Shown one piece after another: positions 34,862 through 46,530 of a stretch of DNA of 64,000 nucleotides. This stretch comes from Mycoplasmataceae bacterium (GTDB lineage Bacteria; Bacillota_I; Bacilli_A; Mycoplasmatales; Mycoplasmoidaceae). The stretch covers positions 47,063 to 111,062 of the forward strand of contig JAISKD010000001.1 in assembly GCA_031261065.1 (NCBI GenBank), written 5' to 3'. Position 1 is the first letter of the stretch. The number at the start of each line of letters is the position of its first letter. The notes under the pieces were generated by a model that did no database searches, had not been told where the DNA came from, and was given only the letters and a program-made list of their open reading frames with translations. A program made the translations under genes and the position numbers.

Positions 34862-35515
34862 ATGGGTACTGGTAAAATAATAATTGTTGAAGGTCCAGAT
34901 GGTTCAGGTAAAGGAACAATCATCGAGAAAATAGTATCTAAATATAAGACTGTTGTAAATTATAAATTTCCATGTAATACTTCAAAACATGAATCGCGTA
35001 AGGAAATCATTGAGAAAGCAAATGCTGGTACAAGACAAAAGGATTTAATTCCTCTTTTTGTTCAAAACTTTCTAGATGTATTACCGGACATTAAAAAAGA
35101 CCACGATGATGGTAAGACCGTTATAATTGATCGAATGTATGTTTCCACAACAGTCTATGGAATAGAAGACATTATGAAAGATGGAGCAACGGAAGAAGAA
35201 ATAAAAGAAAGAAAGTCTTATATTTCTAATCTATTGTCACCATTAAGCAGCTTTAAGCCCGACCTTTTAATCATTACTCAAGTTAATGCTCAATCAGCCC
35301 ACAACCGTATTACACAAAGAAGTAGTACTACAACAAATGTTGATGAAAAAGAAAACAGTTTAGACGGGGATATTGCTAAGAAGGAAAGAATAAATAAATT
35401 ATATTTAGACTATGCAATTGAGCATAAAGCAAAAGGCGAGAACATCGCCATCATAGATTCAAATTTGCCAATTAATGAAATGATTGCAAATGTAGAAGAG
35501 GCATTAAAAGAATGA
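34862..35515 (+). CDS. tmk: thymidylate kinase
   Basis: A 217-residue dTMP kinase that makes dTDP. P-loop GPDGSGKGT lies at residues 10-18 and the catalytic block IIDRMYVST near 85-95. The lid region around KPDLLIITQVNA and a C-terminal helix follow. Length fits (about 205-215). It lies 3 bp after serS and overlaps holB by 4 bp (ATGA). Confidence 0.95.
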   Translation: MGTGKIIIVEGPDGSGKGTIIEKIVSKYKTVVNYKFPCNTSKHESRKEIIEKANAGTRQKDLIPLFVQNFLDVLPDIKKDHDDGKTVIIDRMYVSTTVYGIEDIMKDGATEEEIKERKSYISNLLSPLSSFKPDLLIITQVNAQSAHNRITQRSSTTTNVDEKENSLDGDIAKKERINKLYLDYAIEHKAKGENIAIIDSNLPINEMIANVEEALKE

Positions 35516-36297
35516 ATACTTTAGATATTAAAAAACATCCACACTCTATTTTAGTAGTTGAAACTAAATTTTCAAATCCAGACACATTTATTGATAACTA
35601 TATTAAATCGATATTTGGCAATGATGAAAAACTATCGAAAAAAATAGATACAAAAAGTTATTACGATTTAATAGAAATCGATGGATACAAAACAACTATA
35701 AAAAAAGAAGATATTCAAAACATTATTAATGTTTTTTCTAAAGCTGCTCTTGAACCATTTGGTGCTAAGTTTTATGTAATAAAAGGAATTGAAAACTGTA
35801 CTCACCAAGCGATTAATTCATTATTAATTTTCTTAGAAGAACCCACACCTAATACATACGCTATTTTTACAACACGTTCATTGAATCTTGTATTGCCAAC
35901 AATCAGATCACGTTGTCAGAAAGTTATTTTAAAACCTGAGCTTTCAAATATAGATAATGAATTATCAGAATACAAATTGTCTAGCGATGAAATGGACGTT
36001 GCTAAGAAATTATTCTTCTCGACTAATGATGCAATTAGTTCTATCAAAAGCAATCAATTTAAGAAACTTTATGACCTTGCAAATTCAATTGTTAAAGAAA
36101 ATAAAAGTCTATCAAGAATTAGCAAAAATAGCGGTGAATTTAAGAAACTTGATTACAAGAATATATCTTTATTACTTGAGATTTTATTTATAATGAGACC
36201 AGATAAATCAGTATTCCTAACTTTGGCCAACGATATACATCATAATCCAACAAAGATCCTTGTTTTTAATAAAATAGTTAGTGAATTATTAGTTTAA
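35512..36297 (+). CDS. holB: DNA polymerase III delta-prime subunit
   Basis: A 261-residue clamp-loader subunit. The AAA+ signature without a working P-loop, the sensor block LLIFLEEPTPNTYAIFTT and the SRC motif (TIRSRCQKV) are typical of delta-prime. It works with the dnaX product in this window. It overlaps tmk by 4 bp and ends head-on against the HPr-like gene with a 2-bp gap. The family is usually longer (about 300 or more), so it is on the short side. Confidence 0.88.
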   Translation: MNTLDIKKHPHSILVVETKFSNPDTFIDNYIKSIFGNDEKLSKKIDTKSYYDLIEIDGYKTTIKKEDIQNIINVFSKAALEPFGAKFYVIKGIENCTHQAINSLLIFLEEPTPNTYAIFTTRSLNLVLPTIRSRCQKVILKPELSNIDNELSEYKLSSDEMDVAKKLFFSTNDAISSIKSNQFKKLYDLANSIVKENKSLSRISKNSGEFKKLDYKNISLLLEILFIMRPDKSVFLTLANDIHHNPTKILVFNKIVSELLV

Positions 36298-36299
36298 TA

Positions 36300-36569
36300 T
36301 TATTGTCTAATAATCTCTAATTGTAAAAGTAATTCTTTAAGTGTAGAAATAGCAGATTCTTCATCTTCTCCTTCTGTGGTTAATTCAAATTTTGCTTCAG
36401 CATTAATTCCTAAGGCCATCAAATTAATGATTGACTTCGCATCAGCAGTCTTACCTTCATAACAAAAAGTTATATTACTTTTAAATTTTTCTGCAGTGGC
36501 AGTTACACTAGAAGCAGCCTTTGTTGTCATTGAAGTATTTGTAACCAATCTTGCTTTAAATGACTTCAT
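36300..36569 (-). CDS. HPr-like protein lacking the phosphocarrier histidine
   Basis: An 89-residue protein with the full HPr fold signature: NITFCYEGKTADAKSIINLM and LGINAEAKFEL. In normal HPr the catalytic block is G-[IL]-H15-A-R17-P18. Here residues 13-18 read S-M-T-T-K-A, so His15 is Thr, Arg17 is Lys and Pro18 is Ala. The regulatory Ser46 is kept exactly (KS46IIN). This pattern (no His15, Ser46 present) is that of Crh in Bacillus, a regulator that cannot carry PTS phosphate. A PTS role is therefore unlikely; a Ser46-dependent regulatory role is possible. It follows tatD by 2 bp. Confidence 0.85.
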   Translation of the reverse strand: MKSFKARLVTNTSMTTKAASSVTATAEKFKSNITFCYEGKTADAKSIINLMALGINAEAKFELTTEGEDEESAISTLKELLLQLEIIRQ

Positions 36570-36571
36570 AT

Positions 36572-37360
36572 TTATATTTTACACTTAAGTTTAAAAGCAT
36601 TTAATGAATTTTCATAAACTTGCTTTGCAAATTCATCTTTTTCAATATTAAGGGTGGCTGCACACTCAGCCAATGTATCAAGGACATATATTGGTTTATT
36701 TGAATCTGGTTTATGAGAGGTTGGTGTTAGTCATGGCGCATCTGTTTCAAGAATTACTTTATTTATTGGTGTAGATTTAAGAGCATTGTGAAGTCTGCTT
36801 TCTTTTCCTTCTCATGTTATTTTTCCGCCAAAGGCTAATCAATAACCAGCATCTGTATATTTTTTAGCAAATTCTGGAGTTGAATCAAAACAGTGAATAA
36901 TAACATTAATGTTATGAGGAATATTTTTTGTGAGTATTTCATATGCATCATCATGAGCATCTCTAATATGCATAACTAAAGGCAAATCATATTTAATCGC
37001 CAATGCTATATGCTTTAGAAGGAATGCTTTTTGCACTTCAGCGTCAAATGGTTTATGATAGTAGTCTAATCCTGTTTCACCAATAGCTATGATTTTGTTT
37101 TGTTGTTTGTCTTTAAGTAATTCCTCAATTCTTTCCATGTCATTGCTTGCTGCTTCAACAACATCGCAAGGATGAATACCAACAGTTGCATAAACGTTTT
37201 CATACTTCTTTGCTTGTTCTACGGCAACATAAGAAGAGTTAGCACATGTTCCTACATCATTGATAAGTAAAAGAGCATCAGCACATTCCTGTACAATTTC
37301 TTTTTCCTTATCGAGCAAAGGAGAATAATTTAAATGGGCGTGAGTGTCAAAATATTTCAT
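36572..37360 (-). CDS. tatD: TatD family metal-dependent hydrolase
   Basis: A 262-residue TatD-type DNase. Metal-binding blocks are in order: DTHAHLNY, VGIHPCD, IGETGLDYY, LVMHIRDA, IIHCFDST and LETDAPWL. The family has 3'-5' exonuclease activity on single-stranded DNA and RNA. The last part is read through one TGA as Trp at 36839. It lies 1 bp after mnmE and 2 bp before the HPr-like gene, so the three form an operon. Confidence 0.94.
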
Positions 37361-37361
37361 A

Positions 37362-38690
37362 TTATTTACCTATACAGAACTTTGAAAATAGTTCAGTAAT
37401 AAAGTCATATGAATTATTTTCACCTGTAATAATAGTTAGTTGTAATAAAGCATCATGAAGAAGTTTAAGTGTTAGATCAATTGGATGCTTATCTACGATA
37501 ATTTGCTTAACATCTTTGAGTTTTTCATTTATATTTTCAAGCATTAATACATCTTGGTTTGATTGAAGTATTGCATCATTAAATTCGTCAAAATTAATTT
37601 TCTTAAATTTATTTGCAATAGTTTTTTCAAGAACAGATATGTCATTATTTTTTGTACTTATACTTATGCTTTGAGGCAATAATGTAACTTGCTTTAAATC
37701 AGATTTATTTGCAACAATGATATGGTTTTTATTTTTAATTGTTTTGATAATTTCATTATCTTCAGCAGTAATAGGTTTTGAACTATCATAAACAAAGATA
37801 ACTAAGTTAGCTTCTTCAATTGCATGTTTAGTTTTATCGATTCCCATCTTTTCAATTTCATTTTTAGAATTTCTAATTCCCGCTGTATCAAATAACATTA
37901 ATGACATACCATTAATGTCTATAGTTTCTTCAACAATATCTCTAGTTGTTCCACTTACCTTAGAAACTATTGCTTTGTTCTTTTTAATTAAACAATTGAG
38001 TAATGATGATTTACCTACATTTGGTTTACCAACTATAGCAATAACCGGTTTCTTAGAGTTAACCAAAATTGTTTTAGAATCAGAAATTATTTTTGTTGCT
38101 TCATTAATACATTTATCTAATGTAGATAAGAATTCTTTTTTACCAATTGTAGGAACGTCATCATATTCAGGGTAATCTATATTTACTTCTACTTGCCCTA
38201 CTAGTGTGAATATTTGTTCTTTAAGTTCACCTAGTTTTTCTAATGTCTTTCCATTCATTCCATGGTTGGCGTGTTTTATTGCTAAATCACTACTTGCATT
38301 AATAAGGTTGTTAATAGATTTAGCGTGATGAATATTTATCTTCTTATTCATAAAAGCTCTTTGTGAAAATTCACCAGCTTTTGCTAAACGACAACCATTT
38401 TTAATAAGTAGTTTAATTATTTTTTGAGCAATATATACACCACCATGACAGTTAATCTCGATTACATCTTCACCAGTAAATGTCTTGGGGGCAACAAACT
38501 TATTGATTAAAACATCATCAATTGATTGGCCGTCTTCAATAATATTTGTCCTTTGTATGGTGAAACCTACTTTAGTAATCTTATTTTTAGATATCTTATT
38601 AACTATTGCGTATGAATCATTACCACTAACTCGAATAATGTGTATGGCACAGTTCATTAATGGCGTTGCGAGAGCTACAATTGTATCCAT
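37362..38690 (-). CDS. mnmE: tRNA uridine-5-carboxymethylaminomethyl modification GTPase
   Basis: A 442-residue MnmE (TrmE). It has the N-terminal tetrahydrofolate-binding domain, a helical domain and the inserted G domain with GKPNVGKSS, SGTTRDIVEE, DTAGIR and ANKSD. It ends in CIGK with the conserved C-terminal Cys. With MnmG it modifies U34 of certain tRNAs. TATAAT lies exactly 6 bases before the ATG (TATAATTAGCGTATG), so the mRNA is probably leaderless. It heads the mnmE-tatD-HPr operon. Confidence 0.97.
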   Translation of the reverse strand: MDTIVALATPLMNCAIHIIRVSGNDSYAIVNKISKNKITKVGFTIQRTNIIEDGQSIDDVLINKFVAPKTFTGEDVIEINCHGGVYIAQKIIKLLIKNGCRLAKAGEFSQRAFMNKKINIHHAKSINNLINASSDLAIKHANHGMNGKTLEKLGELKEQIFTLVGQVEVNIDYPEYDDVPTIGKKEFLSTLDKCINEATKIISDSKTILVNSKKPVIAIVGKPNVGKSSLLNCLIKKNKAIVSKVSGTTRDIVEETIDINGMSLMLFDTAGIRNSKNEIEKMGIDKTKHAIEEANLVIFVYDSSKPITAEDNEIIKTIKNKNHIIVANKSDLKQVTLLPQSISISTKNNDISVLEKTIANKFKKINFDEFNDAILQSNQDVLMLENINEKLKDVKQIIVDKHPIDLTLKLLHDALLQLTIITGENNSYDFITELFSKFCIGK

Positions 38691-38696
38691 ACGCTA

Positions 38697-38702
38697 ATTA
38701 TA
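38697..38702 (-). promoter_or_regulatory. -10 hexamer of mnmE, 6 bases before ATG
   Basis: TATAAT followed by TAGCGT and the ATG. Predicted leaderless start. Confidence 0.65.
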
Positions 38703-38769
38703 AATAATTATATAAATTGTTAGTTAATATTTAGGTTGTTTTATATAGTTAGAAATTATGAATAATTTG

Positions 38770-41700
38770 TTAGGGCAGCGCTTTTCATTGTGGGCCTAGC
38801 CCTGGATCGTCTTGTAAAAGAGTTAATAAACTTTGTGCGGGATAAATGCCGTTATTATTTATGTATACTGTGTTGTTTTGAAAGCTTGATCCACAACCAT
38901 AAAATGCATCACCAGAAATATTATTTGGTTGCTCATCAAAATTAAAACTAATTGAATGGATTTTAGTCATATTAAAGCATCCGCTGCCTAATGTAATATC
39001 CACGGAACCTAGAAATTCTATAGATGTTATTTGATGAATGCCTGAAAAAGCATAAGCGCCTATTGACGTAACTGACGCAGGAATTATTAAGTCTTCTGAC
39101 AATAGAGGCAAATCCTTAAAAGCATTGTCGCCAATAGTTGTTATGGTGCCTTGAATTGAAAGATTGCCAAATGCCAGACCGCCTGCTACTTGCTCATCGC
39201 TCGACTTACTATAGTTAAATTCTTCTGTGTTATCCAATAAAATCTTCGCACCACCAACATTGTTTGCCAACTTATATTTTCCTTTCCCATTGCAAGTTAA
39301 CTCTTTCGCATAGAAATTATTAAATGCATAACCACCACCAATAGTTGTTACTGAATCTGGAATTACAAATTCATTAAAATTTCCGCCATAAAAGGCTTCA
39401 TCATCAATTGTTTCAACCGTTTCAGGTAGAATTAAATTACCACAAATACGGTCAAAATCATCTGAATCCTTACCCTGGAATTCTCAACCAGCTATCTCTG
39501 TTACTCCGCTAGGAATTGTAACATTGCCATAGCATATACCGCCGGCAACCTGATCATCACTTGACTTTGAATAGTCATAATCAGTTGCACTATCGCTCAA
39601 TAAAAACGTTGCACCTTCTCCGACGTTTTCTGCTAAACTGAAGTGGAGATTGTCACCAACATCAATGTTGCTAAATAAAGCAGACTTAAATGCATCTTCC
39701 CCGATGTTTTCAAGACTAGAAGGAATATTAAATGGAGAACATATAAGTGAGTCCACGAACGCCTTTTCGCCTATAGTCGTAAGTGAAGAAGCCGCTCCAA
39801 AATCAATATTATTTATTGAAGTGCAATTTTTAAATGCATTTTCGCCGATTTCTGCTACATTATTTGAAAGCGTCACATTGCGTATCAATGTAGGAGCGAA
39901 TCCACTGGCGAAAATACCTGCGGGTATTACTGTTAGTCCGTCGCCAAATGTCGCGTTTTTCGAAGCAATTCCACCAAAGGCTCCTTCGCTAGAATTTGAA
40001 AGGACAGTTTCTAAAGTATCGGGGAGCAGCAGGTCATTCTTTACGTTTAGTAAATTGAAAAATGCTTTGGATTTTACTGTTTTCAGCCCTTCATGAAGAA
40101 TTAATTCTTGTATCCTAGAACAAGAATTGAATGCTCTTTGACCGACTTCTGTCACGTTTCCCGGGATTTCAAGTGTGCCGGATAAAAAATTTAAATTATT
40201 AAACGCTTCATCTCCAATTTTTGTCACACCTGTATCGGGAATTGTGAGTTGACCAAACGCTATGCCGCCAACCACTTGGTTCGCACTTGTATCCTCATAA
40301 TCATATAGACCTCCGTTGCTGCTATCTAGCAAAATAGTTGCGCCTTCGCCAACATTTGTTGCCAATTTAAAGTTGGGATTGCCATTTAACTCAACTTCAT
40401 CTAAATTTACTTCATTGAATGCACCAGCACCAATCGCTGTTACGCTGGTCGGAATAGATAGAGTTCCCGATAAGCTGAGGCACTGAGCGAATGCTCCATC
40501 ACCTATTGTTGAAAGTGATGAAGTAGAAAGAAATTTAACCGAAGAAATATTTAGTCTCGCAAAGGCGTCTTCTACTATAGCTGTCACATTTGCGGGAATT
40601 TCAATATCGCCAAACGCTATGCCGCCAACAACTTGCTCTTCACTTGGTATAGAAAAATTGTACACACCGTTGCTGCTGGCATTTAATAAAACTTTAGCGT
40701 CGGGCCCGAGATTATTTGCCCATACGAATTTGGAATTTACATTTAAATCCACGTCATCGAAGTTTGTGTTACAGAATGCACCAGTGCCAATAGTTGTAAC
40801 GCTGGTCGGGATAGATAGAGTCCCTGATAAACCTCAGCAATTTGCAAAAGCATAGTCACCTATTGTATTGAGTGATTCAGGAAATGCAATAGAAGTAATA
40901 CCTGTTATATACCGAAATGCATCTTCTGTTATTTCGGTCACGCCCTCCGGAATTATATAATCCCCCATTACCGGAACGTCTGTGGCGAATTGGTATCTTA
41001 TGCCTGGGCCATTATAGTCAATCAACGAAGGATCAGCCCCATAATTCATTAGCCCCTTCGCACCACCGATATTAGTTGCAAGTTGAAATGAAGTGCTCTG
41101 AGGAGACAATTCAATATTTGTGAACGGAGTACCGGTAAATGTTCCTTCAGTTTGCGTATGCTCAAGGCTAGCTGGCAAATACAAACATCCATCAAGATTC
41201 GGGCAAACGGCAAATGCCCTATCGTAAATTTTTCTAACATTGTTGCCTACCGATAAATCGCCAGTCAATAGTTCTGATCGATAAAAACATTCTTTAGCAA
41301 TACATACAACTTTATAAATATCGCCAGCTTCATTCTTGACTTCATCAGGAATAACCAAGTTATCGGCTGCATACTCATTATTTCCTACATATGTTATTTC
41401 CTTAGAGTCTTCATCAATGAAATAATATAATGAACCCGATTTATAACCATCTCAGCCAGAACCATCAATGGCTTTAGCTTCTTGAGGTGAATATGGTTTA
41501 CAAGTAATATTTTCAATTGCTAAGGTGTGGCCTTTAGCATCCTTAGCAACAATACCAGTTAGGATGATGATGCTACCACTTTCATTATTGTTGGTAATTA
41601 ATAATTCAGAGTCATTTTCACCTTCTATAGTAAAGACGATTGAATCATGAGGGGTATACTCTCATTCAATATCGCCATATACCTCTTCTTGTGTCACTTT

Positions 41701-41895
41701 AATTGACAAAAAAGAACCATGCTTAAGAACATTTTTTTGTTCTGATGTAGGATTGATTATTTCATATGATAAATTTTCTACATTACCGCCATTCTTTTTA
41801 CATTGTGTAAGTGGTATTAAAGTGGCAGCAGCTGCAATTCCACATACAGCTAAACCTAGTAGTGAGAAGTATATTATTTTTTTCTTTTTATTCAT
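38770..41895 (-). CDS. BspA-type leucine-rich-repeat surface lipoprotein 1
   Basis: A 1041-residue lipoprotein assembled through TGA-Trp codons. The N-terminus is MNKKKK, then a hydrophobic segment and a lipobox LIPLTQC (Cys32). The body is made of Treponema-pallidum-type LRRs (LTIPDTGVTKIGDEAF, LSIPTSVTAIGAGAF and the like) and fits the LRR_5/BspA fold. Five times the LRRs are interrupted by a module of the type N-x-G-x-A-x-x-L then VxGGIAFG. Such proteins are surface adhesins in Bacteroidota, Treponema and Trichomonas. TATAAA lies 6 bases before the ATG, divergent to oleate hydratase. GC content looks higher than in neighbouring genes in places. Confidence 0.9.
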
Positions 41896-41901
41896 ATAAA
41901 T

Positions 41902-41907
41902 TTTATA
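41902..41907 (-). promoter_or_regulatory. -10 hexamer of BspA-like gene 1
   Basis: TATAAA then ATTTAT then the ATG at 41895; 6-base spacing as at other leaderless-type starts. It is divergent to the oleate hydratase promoter 94 bp away. Confidence 0.6.
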
Positions 41908-42000
41908 TTTTTAAATATTAAATGAATTTAACTTTTTAAGTACTATTTATAGTAAGGTTTTAATGCTAAAAAAGTGGATTTGTATGTTTATATATTTATA

Positions 42001-42006
42001 TATAAT
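42001..42006 (+). promoter_or_regulatory. -10 hexamer of oleate hydratase gene
   Basis: TATAAT then TAAAGT then the ATG at 42013; exact 6-base spacing, predicted leaderless. Confidence 0.65.
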
Positions 42007-42012
42007 TAAAGT

Positions 42013-43785
42013 ATGTATTACTCAGCAGGAAATTATGAAGCATTCGCTAAACCTAAAAAAATAGAAGGAGCAAATAAAGTTAAAGCTCACATTATCGGTG
42101 GAGGGTTAGCCGGTTTAGCAACTGCTGCATTTTTAATAAGAGACGGACAAGTTCCTGGTAAAAACATTAAAATATATGAAGCTTCAAAAATTCTTGGTGG
42201 CGCTTGTGATGGAATTGAAGATCCAATTAAGAAATTTATTTTTAGAGGTGGAAGAGAAATGGAAAACCACTTTGAATGTTTATGAGATTTATATAGAAGT
42301 ATTCCATCATTAAGAATTAAAGATGCTAGTGTTTTAGACGAATTTTATTGATTAAATAAAGAGGATCCAAATTCGTCTTTAATGCGCGCAACAAAAAATA
42401 GAGGAAGTGAACCAGCATATGATGGAAAAGACTACGGTTTAAGCAAAAAGAATATTAAAGAACTTATCTGACTTGCAATGGCAAGTGAAGATTTACTTGA
42501 AGACAAGAAAATTGAAGATTTTTTAAGTCAAGATTTCTTCAAAACTAATTTCTGAATGTTTTGGAGAACAATGTTTGCATTCGAAGAATGACATAGTGCT
42601 CTAGAAATGAAGAGATATGTATTGCGTTTTATACACCATATTGGTGGTATTCATGATTTCTCAGTTTTAAAGTTTACACGTTATAACCAATACGAATCCT
42701 TAATCCAACCATTAGTTGCGTGACTTAAAGGACATGGAGTGCAATATGTTTATGATGCTAAAGCAACTAATGTTATTTTTAAGATTACAGACTCGCAAAA
42801 AACAGCTAAGTCTCTTGAATTAATTCTAAAGGGTAAGAAAACATCAATCGACTTAAATGGTGATTTAATTTTCATAACAAATGGTAGTTGTACTGAAAAC
42901 TCATCATTAGGAGACCACTCACACCCAGCTATTCTTAATGATAGTCCAGTTGCTCCTAGCTGAGATATGTGAAAAAACATTGCAAAGCAGTCATCTGAAT
43001 TTGGCTGTCCTGAAAAGTTCTGTTCACATATTCCTGAAACTAAATGAGAATCAGCATCTGTATATGTTAGAAATCCTGCTGTAATTAAAAGAATTAAAGA
43101 AATAACAAAAAGAGACCCTCTTTCAGGACGTGTTGTTTCTGGTGGAATAAGTACAGTTAGGGATTCTAGTTGATTAATGAGCTGGTGTTGTAATAGACAA
43201 CCACAATTCCAAAAACAACCAGCAGGAACTTTGATGGTTTGGCTATATGGTTTATTCACTGATGCTAAGGGTGATTACACTCATAAATCAATTCAAGAGT
43301 CTACAGGACAAGAAATTGCTAAAGAATGATTATACCACATTGGTTTCTCAGAAAAAGAGATCGAAGAATATTCTAAAGAAGAGTCAGTACATGTAATCCC
43401 ATGTATGATGCCTTATATTACTGCCTTCTTTATGCCACGAAAGAAAACTGACCGTCCTTTAGTTGTTCCAAATGGTTCAACTAACTTCGCTTTTATTGGT
43501 CAATTTGCTGAAACACCAAGAGACTGTATATTCACTACAGAATATTCTGTACGAACAGCAATGGAAGCTACATATAAATTACTTAATGTGGATAGAGGAA
43601 TTCCAGAAGTATTCGGTTCATGTTATGATGCTAGATGAATATTGAATTCATTTACTGTTTTAACAAATGGTAAAGGATTGGACAAACTACCTTTAATTGG
43701 AAAAATTGTAGCCAAGAAAGTGATAAAACACAACAATAAAAACATGATTGGCGAATTAGCAAAAGAGTTCGGTATTTCTAAGTAA
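42013..43785 (+). CDS. ohyA: oleate hydratase (myosin-cross-reactive antigen family)
   Basis: A 590-residue flavoprotein that hydrates oleic and related cis-9 unsaturated fatty acids. The opening [16 protein letters not shown], the FAD-binding [11 protein letters not shown], the block [16 protein letters not shown] (holds the catalytic Glu of the family) and [23 protein letters not shown] are typical. Many TGA codons are Trp. Length (about 570-600 in the family) is complete. In other bacteria it detoxifies unsaturated fatty acids or modifies host lipids. TATAAT lies 6 bases before the ATG. It is a monocistronic gene between surface-protein genes, a setting that suggests acquisition or a host-interaction role. 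Confidence 0.94.
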
Positions 43786-43871
43786 ATCCATCTATTTTAT
43801 TTGACCTAAAATCACTGTAATTTTTACCCGTAAATTCTGAGCAGTTTTTCCCACTATTTTTGAGCTTTATT

Positions 43872-43877
43872 TATAAT
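43872..43877 (+). promoter_or_regulatory. -10 hexamer of the large surface protein gene
   Basis: TATAAT then AAATAT then the ATG at 43884; 6-base spacing, predicted leaderless. Confidence 0.65.
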
Positions 43878-43883
43878 AAATAT

Positions 43884-46514
43884 ATGAAGAAAATTAACCT
43901 CAAAAAACTATGAATTGTGCTTGCTCCAATCATTGCAATTCCTGCTATAACTACACCAATAGTTTTGAGCGCTCAACACACATCAAACACTATAACTAAC
44001 TCTCCTAGTTCTGTTGCTAATTTTTACAAAACATTACACAACGATGGTGCTACAAGTTGAGATGCATTAATGTCTCTTGAAACACAATTAGAACAACAAC
44101 AAACTGCTAATTATGCTGCTGCCAATCCAACATGAACTCCTGCACAAATTGCTGCCCAAGTTTCTCTTGATGATGCTGATTTCTACAACATTTGATATAG
44201 ACCAACTTCTTCTGATGACAGCGATAAAGATGCTTGCTATAACTACTTAATGCAATATTCTAATTCTATTGGAATAAGCTTGATTTCATGAGAATATATT
44301 GAAGCTAGTGAAGACACTATTATCGATCAAATTACTTCTTCTAATCCTAAGATTAATAGAGATGATATCAAAAATACTTTTGATTCATTAATTTCTCAAG
44401 GAATTGCTAACAATACTAACCCTGCAACATTCTATAATGATGCTGTTGCACAAATTTTAGCTGCTTCAACTGATAAAAATGCTCAAAAAGCATACCTTAG
44501 TTTAATGGCTAGCAAATTCATGGCTGGAAACTTCGCTGCTGGTTCTGATGAAAATATGGCTGACCCTGCTGTTGAATCATATATAGAATCAGGAACTACT
44601 GATTTCCATTTAACTCCATTAACTTTTGATGTATTAGATGCTAATGTTGAAAGCAAATTCTTCACATATACATCTAATGATCAAATTAATCCAACTGTTT
44701 CAGGAATAGATGATATCCCATTCCTTAAAGATGCTGGTATTTCTATTTTCCAAACTAGGGCTTACCCAATTAAGAAGAGCGTGTTAGATTACAGAACTAT
44801 TTTAACTGATGGTAACACAAGCACTAATACTATGCAATTAGAATTCATTTTAGAAGATTCTCATGGTAATAAACTTACAACTGATAAAATGGATTATAAA
44901 TTCGCATATACTGATGCACAATGTGACTATATAATCTCTCGTTTCAAAAACGATTACCTTCCAGGTGGATTCGGCGGAAGAGAAATGGTTAACACTAAGT
45001 ACAACAACTTAATGTACGATAAGAAAACAAACCAATATGTTCCTTTCAATGCATCTGATCTAAGTCAAAAAGATACATGATATGCAACATATGGTAATGC
45101 AGCCAATTTCAACTATGCAGTTGGAGATGAACTTCCCGATGAAATAACTAGCCACATATGTCAAGTTACTGGAAACGGACTTTTCGTTGGAGTTGATGAC
45201 GGATGTCCATTAAATGATGTTTCTGTTAGTAACGCTGATTATATGACTAACAACAGTCTTCCTGCTGGACGTATCGTTGCTAAAGTTAGTGTAATCAACA
45301 TCTCTATAGACAACCCATACGTTGATTTAGATATGTATTGAAAAACAAACTCTGGTAAAGAATACTTACTACAATATGACCAAATTCTTTCAATTTATGG
45401 TTCAGGACCAGAAAAATGTGATCACAACAGATTCTCTTTATACTGAGATAAAGATACATTAGCTGATTTAAATCTAGCATCAACTATTGCATACTGTCCA
45501 GTTGTAAACGACGGTGTTCAGATGGTTCAAAAATTCTCTAAGACTGAAACTATCAATGACATTAACAATTATTCTGCATGAACATATGGTTATGCCTCTG
45601 TAGAAGCAACACTAAGTGCTGCTTATGCAACAATCTCAGCTGCCGAGTTAATCAGTGCTGCATTCTGTTATGCTTCAATGAATATTGCTGAAGGAGTAAT
45701 TCTAACTGCAATGGGTGCTTCTGATGCTGCAAACTCAGTTATCGCTGCTATTACTTCATACCACTCATATAAAGATGCTATTGAATCACAAAATGATGTT
45801 GAAGCAATATTAAAGATTAAAGACTTAGCTGATAACACAAGCTTATTAAGTGATATGGCAAATCTACAAGACGATATTAATAGATTCAACAACCCAACTA
45901 CTTTCGCTGGATTCGTTCAATCAGCTGAAGCAATAATAACTGATGCACAAAATTTCGATAATTCATCATACAGTGATAAATTCATCGCTACTGTAAATGA
46001 AATTGGAAGACTTTCTGGAGCAAAATCTGATATTATTGATAAGAGTTTATATACAGATTTAACTTGTAAGTGAATGATCATCACTCTAGCAACAACTACT
46101 TTCGCAGCATTCTCATCTTTCGCATTAATCATGGCTGTTAATGGCTTATTGAAAAACTTAGTTCAAGATGGTGGAGAAACTGCTCTTGCAATAGCAACAA
46201 GAGAATGTGATGATGCTTGTATGCACTGTATTAATATGATGGGAGACTTATGAGCAGACGGAGATGATTTTCAACAATCTATTATAATAGCCGCTGGCAA
46301 AACAGCTGACCAAGTCCGTGCTGAAGCAGTCGCTAAAGTTAGAAACTTAAAATCTTGAATTAGCCGTGCTGAAACTTTAGACTCATTCTCTATAAATGAT
46401 TTGTCTGTTGCCTCAATTATAGTTTCAGTAGTACAAGCAGGAGTTGCAATTGGATGACACTACTTACAACAAAGTCTAAGTGACCGTGTCCTAGCTGACC
46501 TAAAATTGATATAA
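43884..46514 (+). CDS. large exported membrane protein, unknown function
   Basis: An 876-residue protein. A basic N-terminus and hydrophobic segment (KKLWIVLAPIIAIPAITTPI) act as signal or anchor; no lipobox is seen. A long Asn/Asp/Thr/Ser-rich extracellular region follows (about residues 30-560). Hydrophobic Ala-rich helices lie near 575-620 and a clear membrane segment near 735-755 (TLATTTFAAFSSFALIMAV). The last helix is near the C-terminus. I recognise no family. Many Tyr, Asn and Asp and few Lys in the exposed part fit a surface protein. A terminator follows. Confidence 0.75.
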
Positions 46515-46530
46515 TCAATTAACACTCTAT

